Position numbers and translations under genes: made by a program
Notes under the pieces: model-generated
What the model was told of the DNA's origin: nothing
What the model saw: the letters and a program-made list of their open reading frames with translations, nothing else
Databases searched by the model: none
From: Flavobacterium sp. ACN6
Lineage (GTDB): Bacteria > Bacteroidota > Bacteroidia > Flavobacteriales > Flavobacteriaceae
NCBI RefSeq assembly: GCF_002304005.1
Contig: NZ_MRCQ01000016.1
Span: forward strand, 1 to 64,000
Reading direction: 5' to 3'
Length of the DNA: 64,000 nt
In this document: positions 60,501-64,000 of the stretch, one piece after another
Numbering within the stretch: the stretch's first letter is position 1
How the letters are laid out: each line of letters begins with the position of its first letter

Positions 60501-61316
60501 AACTATAAAATTAAGCTGAACGACTTACAAGGATCTTTAAGAAGAGAAAAATTCACTATTACAGTTGGTGATGAATTGCCATCTGGAATCTTGAAATTAG
60601 CTAAGATTTATATTGCTAAAAAACGTAAACTGAAAGTAGGGGATAAAATGGCAGGACGTCACGGTAACAAAGGTATTGTTGCTAGAATCGTTCGTCATGA
60701 AGATATGCCTTTCCTTGAAGACGGAACACCGGTAGATATCGTATTGAATCCACTTGGGGTACCTTCACGTATGAACATTGGTCAGATTTATGAAACTGTT
60801 CTTGGATGGGCTGGTATGAACTTGGGTAGAAAATTTGCTACTCCAATTTTTGACGGTGCTTCTTTAGACCAAATCAATGCCTTGACTGATGAAGCAGGAG
60901 TGCCACGTTTCGGACATACACACCTTTATGATGGTGGTACTGGAGAGCGTTTCCATCAAGCAGCTACTGTGGGTGTAATTTACATGCTTAAATTAGGACA
61001 CATGGTTGATGATAAGATGCACGCACGTTCTATCGGACCATACTCGTTGATTACGCAGCAACCACTTGGAGGTAAAGCTCAATTTGGAGGTCAGCGTTTT
61101 GGAGAGATGGAGGTTTGGGCACTTGAGGCTTATGGAGCATCAAGTACGCTACGTGAAATCTTAACAGTTAAGTCGGATGACGTTATTGGTAGAGCTAAAA
61201 CTTACGAAGCTATCGTTAAGGGTGAATCTATGCCAGAACCAGGATTACCTGAATCATTCAATGTATTAATGCATGAATTAAAAGGTCTTGGACTTGACAT
61301 TCGTTTAGAAGAATAA
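57504..61316 (+). CDS. rpoB: DNA-directed RNA polymerase subunit beta
   Basis: 1270 residues from ATG 57504; a TTG at 57501 is directly before it. All beta-subunit regions are visible: [20 protein letters not shown] at the start, [34 protein letters not shown] (the rifampicin region, wild-type in appearance with DQTN, HKRR and SALGPGGL), VCGHT-like [15 protein letters not shown] for the active centre, and the C-terminal [21 protein letters not shown]. It is preceded by a 260-nt gap containing the hairpin after rplL, and followed by an unusually long gap before rpoC. Confidence 0.98.
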   Translation: [1270 protein letters not shown]

Positions 61317-61630
61317 ATAAAATTTTCAGTTACAGTCTCAGTATTCAGTTTAGCACTGAAAGCTGAGACTGAAGCTGTTTATTAAAATAAAAGTTTTTAG
61401 GATTTATACCCGTAACCCGTTCCGATTTTTTATATAAACCCTAAGCGTTTTATAATTAGCACTTCAAAATAAGAAGGTTTGAAGTTTAGAGAAGTAACCC
61501 GAGGTAGTATTTTGAATGCCGTAGGCCTTAAGCTATAAGCCGTAAGCACATGCATAAAGCTTACAGCCTAATGCATATAGCTTCAAAAAAAATCAATTTT
61601 TTAATTGCAAATAAATCAATAGTAAAAACT
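61317..61630. repeat. Repeat-bearing 314-nt gap between rpoB and rpoC
   Basis: Two inverted repeats are seen. CAGTCTCAG (61333-61341) pairs with CTGAGACTG (61363-61371), in a TTTTCAGT-type repeat also found near 23420. AAGCTATAAGCCGTAAGC (61530-61547) faces GCTTACAGCC...ATAGCTT (61559-61583). No gene or clear promoter is visible. The region must be crossed to make rpoC mRNA from the upstream promoter. Confidence 0.7.
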
Positions 61631-64000
61631 ATGATGAATAATAGAAATAATAATAAAGATAAAAATCCAGTTAAAAGATTCAATAAAATCTCAATTGGAT
61701 TGGCTTCACCAGAATCTATCTTGAAAGAATCAAGAGGAGAGGTTTTGAAACCAGAAACTATTAACTACAGAACGCACAAACCAGAACGTGACGGACTTTT
61801 CTGCGAAAGAATCTTCGGACCTGTTAAGGATTTTGAGTGTGCTTGTGGTAAATATAAAAGAATTCGTTACAAAGGTATCATTTGCGACCGTTGTGGTGTT
61901 GAAGTTACTGAGAAAAAAGTACGTCGTGATAGAGTAGGACACATCAACCTTGTTGTGCCAATTGCTCATATCTGGTATTTCCGTTCTCTTCCAAACAAAA
62001 TTGGTTATATCCTTGGTCTTCCATCTAAGAAATTAGATATGATCATTTACTACGAAAGATATGTAGTAATTCAAGCTGGTATTGCTAAAAATGCAGATGG
62101 AGAATCATTACAAAGATTAGATTTCTTAACTGAAGAAGAATATTTGAATATTTTGGATACTCTTCCGCAAGAAAATCAATATTTAGATGATATGGATCCT
62201 AATAAATTTGTTGCCAAAATGGGAGCAGAGTGTATTATGGATTTATTAGCACGTATCGATTTAGATGAGTTGTCTTACCAATTGAGACACAGTGCTAATA
62301 ATGAAACATCTAAACAACGTAAAACTGAAGCTTTAAAAAGATTACAAGTTGTTGAGTCTTTCCGTGAGTCTAACTTAAACCGCGAAAATCGTCCTGAGTG
62401 GATGATCATGAAAGTGGTTCCTGTTATTCCACCAGAATTACGTCCGCTTGTGCCACTTGATGGAGGTCGTTTTGCAACTTCAGATTTAAATGACTTATAC
62501 CGTCGTGTAATTATTCGTAATAATCGTTTGAAAAGATTAATGGAGATTAAAGCTCCAGAAGTTATCTTAAGAAACGAAAAACGTATGTTACAGGAATCTG
62601 TAGATTCATTATTTGATAACACTCGTAAAGCTTCTGCTGTTAAAACAGAATCTAACAGACCATTAAAATCATTATCAGATTCCTTAAAAGGTAAGCAAGG
62701 GCGTTTCCGTCAAAACTTACTTGGAAAACGTGTGGATTATTCTGCTCGTTCGGTAATTGTTGTTGGTCCTGAATTAAAATTATTCGAATGTGGATTGCCA
62801 AAAGATATGGCATCTGAGTTATACAAACCTTTTGTTATCCGTAAATTGATTGAAAGAGGTATTGTTAAAACAGTAAAATCTGCTAAGAAAATTATAGACA
62901 AAAAAGAGCCTGTAGTTTGGGATATCCTTGAAAACGTAATTAAAGGACACCCAGTATTACTGAACCGTGCTCCTACGTTACACAGACTTGGTATTCAAGC
63001 TTTCCAACCAAAATTAATTGAAGGAAAAGCGATCCAATTGCACCCATTAGTATGTACGGCTTTCAACGCCGATTTTGATGGGGATCAAATGGCAGTTCAC
63101 TTGCCATTAGGACCAGAGGCTATCTTAGAGGCACAATTGTTAATGTTGGCTTCTCACAATATCCTTAACCCTGCAAATGGTGCTCCAATTACTGTACCTT
63201 CTCAGGATATGGTCTTGGGTCTATATTATATGACCAAAGAACGTATCTCAACACCAGAACATGTAATTTTAGGTCAAGACTTAACTTTCTATTCTGCTGA
63301 AGAAGTAAACATTGCATTAAACGAAGGAAGATTAGAATTGAATGCTCGTGTGAAAATTAGAGCAAAAGATTTTAATGACGCTGGAGAATTAGTGTTCAAA
63401 ATTATTCAAACAACTGCAGGACGTGTATTATTTAATGAAGTAGTACCAGAAGCAGCTGGATATATCAATGATGTATTGACTAAGAAAAACCTTAGAGATA
63501 TTATCGGTCACATTTTAAGTGTAACTGATGTACCTACTACAGCGGCTTTCTTGGATAATATGAAAGATATGGGTTATAAGTTCGCATTTAGAGGAGGTTT
63601 ATCATTCTCTTTAGGTGATATTAGAATTCCAGAACAAAAAACGAAGTTAATTGCAGATGCCAGAGAGCAAGTTGAAGGTATCTCGACTAACTATAACATG
63701 GGTCTTATTACAAATAACGAGCGTTACAACCAAGTTATTGACGTATGGACTTCAGCAAATGCTCAGTTAACAGAGTTAGCAATGAAAAATATTAGAGAAG
63801 ACCAGCAAGGTTTCAACTCTGTATATATGATGCTTGACTCTGGGGCAAGGGGTTCTAAGGAACAGATTCGTCAGTTAACTGGTATGCGTGGTTTGATGGC
63901 TAAGCCTAAAAAATCTACTGCTGGTGGTGGTGAGATTATTGAAAACCCGATTCTTTCTAACTTTAAGGAAGGTCTTTCGATCCTTGAGTACTTTATTTCT
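61631..64000 (+). CDS. rpoC: DNA-directed RNA polymerase subunit beta' (partial, runs off the window)
   Basis: 790 codons are present of an expected 1400 or so; the window ends inside the gene, in frame. It begins MMNNRNNNKDKNPVKRFNKI, so the start could also be ATG 61634. The zinc-binding CACGKYKRIRYKGIICDRCG lies at about residues 75-95. The catalytic NADFDGD, whose three Asp hold Mg2+, is at residues 479-485. FGKRVDYSARSVIVVGPELK-like sequence (LLGKRVDYSARSVIVVGPEL) is also intact. Nothing appears broken in the visible part. Confidence 0.98.
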   Translation, partial: MMNNRNNNKDKNPVKRFNKISIGLASPESILKESRGEVLKPETINYRTHKPERDGLFCERIFGPVKDFECACGKYKRIRYKGIICDRCGVEVTEKKVRRDRVGHINLVVPIAHIWYFRSLPNKIGYILGLPSKKLDMIIYYERYVVIQAGIAKNADGESLQRLDFLTEEEYLNILDTLPQENQYLDDMDPNKFVAKMGAECIMDLLARIDLDELSYQLRHSANNETSKQRKTEALKRLQVVESFRESNLNRENRPEWMIMKVVPVIPPELRPLVPLDGGRFATSDLNDLYRRVIIRNNRLKRLMEIKAPEVILRNEKRMLQESVDSLFDNTRKASAVKTESNRPLKSLSDSLKGKQGRFRQNLLGKRVDYSARSVIVVGPELKLFECGLPKDMASELYKPFVIRKLIERGIVKTVKSAKKIIDKKEPVVWDILENVIKGHPVLLNRAPTLHRLGIQAFQPKLIEGKAIQLHPLVCTAFNADFDGDQMAVHLPLGPEAILEAQLLMLASHNILNPANGAPITVPSQDMVLGLYYMTKERISTPEHVILGQDLTFYSAEEVNIALNEGRLELNARVKIRAKDFNDAGELVFKIIQTTAGRVLFNEVVPEAAGYINDVLTKKNLRDIIGHILSVTDVPTTAAFLDNMKDMGYKFAFRGGLSFSLGDIRIPEQKTKLIADAREQVEGISTNYNMGLITNNERYNQVIDVWTSANAQLTELAMKNIREDQQGFNSVYMMLDSGARGSKEQIRQLTGMRGLMAKPKKSTAGGGEIIENPILSNFKEGLSILEYFIS

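Overview
The window comes from an AT-rich genome of the Bacteroidota, almost certainly a Flavobacterium-like member of the Flavobacteriia. The signs are a SusC/SusD pair, a TamA-like outer membrane lipoprotein next to TamB, many Bacteroidota-restricted families (GSCFA, DUF2851, DUF5522, DUF4230, Porin_10), promoters of the TAnnTTTG type, A-rich leaders almost without Shine-Dalgarno sequences, and the gene order tRNA-tuf-tRNA-Trp-secE-nusG-rplKAJL-rpoBC. Taxonomy is inferred from family recognition, not from a search. || Layout: 1-2099 holds a structured repeat array, a GxxExxY nuclease-like gene and a GSCFA protein. 2243-11900 holds a glycosyltransferase, then tamB and its outer membrane partner, then a DUF4230 protein. 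12152-21169 is a minus-strand block: aromatic amino acid hydroxylase, group III truncated haemoglobin, threonine deaminase ilvA with an isoleucine-rich leader and attenuator, DUF4136 lipoprotein, urocanate hydratase, a 2-hydroxyacid dehydrogenase and a DUF5522 protein. 21283-29774 is mostly plus strand: a small HExxH protein, an ACC deaminase/D-cysteine desulfhydrase-like enzyme, a LysM glucosaminidase, hemL, a large zinc metalloprotease and D-lactate dehydrogenase. 29832-32193 holds a ParE-type toxin-antitoxin pair and lysS. 32508-35693 holds two paralogous lipoproteins around a 9-bp tandem repeat, lipB and rnhB. 36239-43106 holds susC, susD and a Porin_10 protein. 43152-50590 holds a cystathionine beta-synthase-like enzyme, an exonuclease, DUF2851, PspC, an amino acid permease, an HhH protein and an acyl-CoA dehydrogenase. 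From 50837 to the right edge is the information-processing core: rpsU, a Xer recombinase, hpf, four tRNAs, tuf, secE, nusG, rplK, rplA, rplJ, rplL, rpoB and a partial rpoC that runs off the window. || How it works together: the right end is a transcription/translation superoperon. The centre is housekeeping metabolism plus envelope biogenesis. The accessory signal is in the intergenic DNA: at least seven families of inverted or tandem repeats lie between ordinary genes, several touching promoters, stop codons or leaders. || The most rewarding observations are (i) a complete transcription attenuator with a 19-residue Ile-rich leader peptide before ilvA, (ii) a hairpin-forming 200-bp repeat array directly upstream of a PD-(D/E)XK-like GxxExxY gene, (iii) an FNR-type TGAT-N4-ATCA dyad placed about 42 bp upstream of the predicted start of the truncated haemoglobin transcript, and (iv) rpsU carrying the one strong Shine-Dalgarno sequence I noticed.
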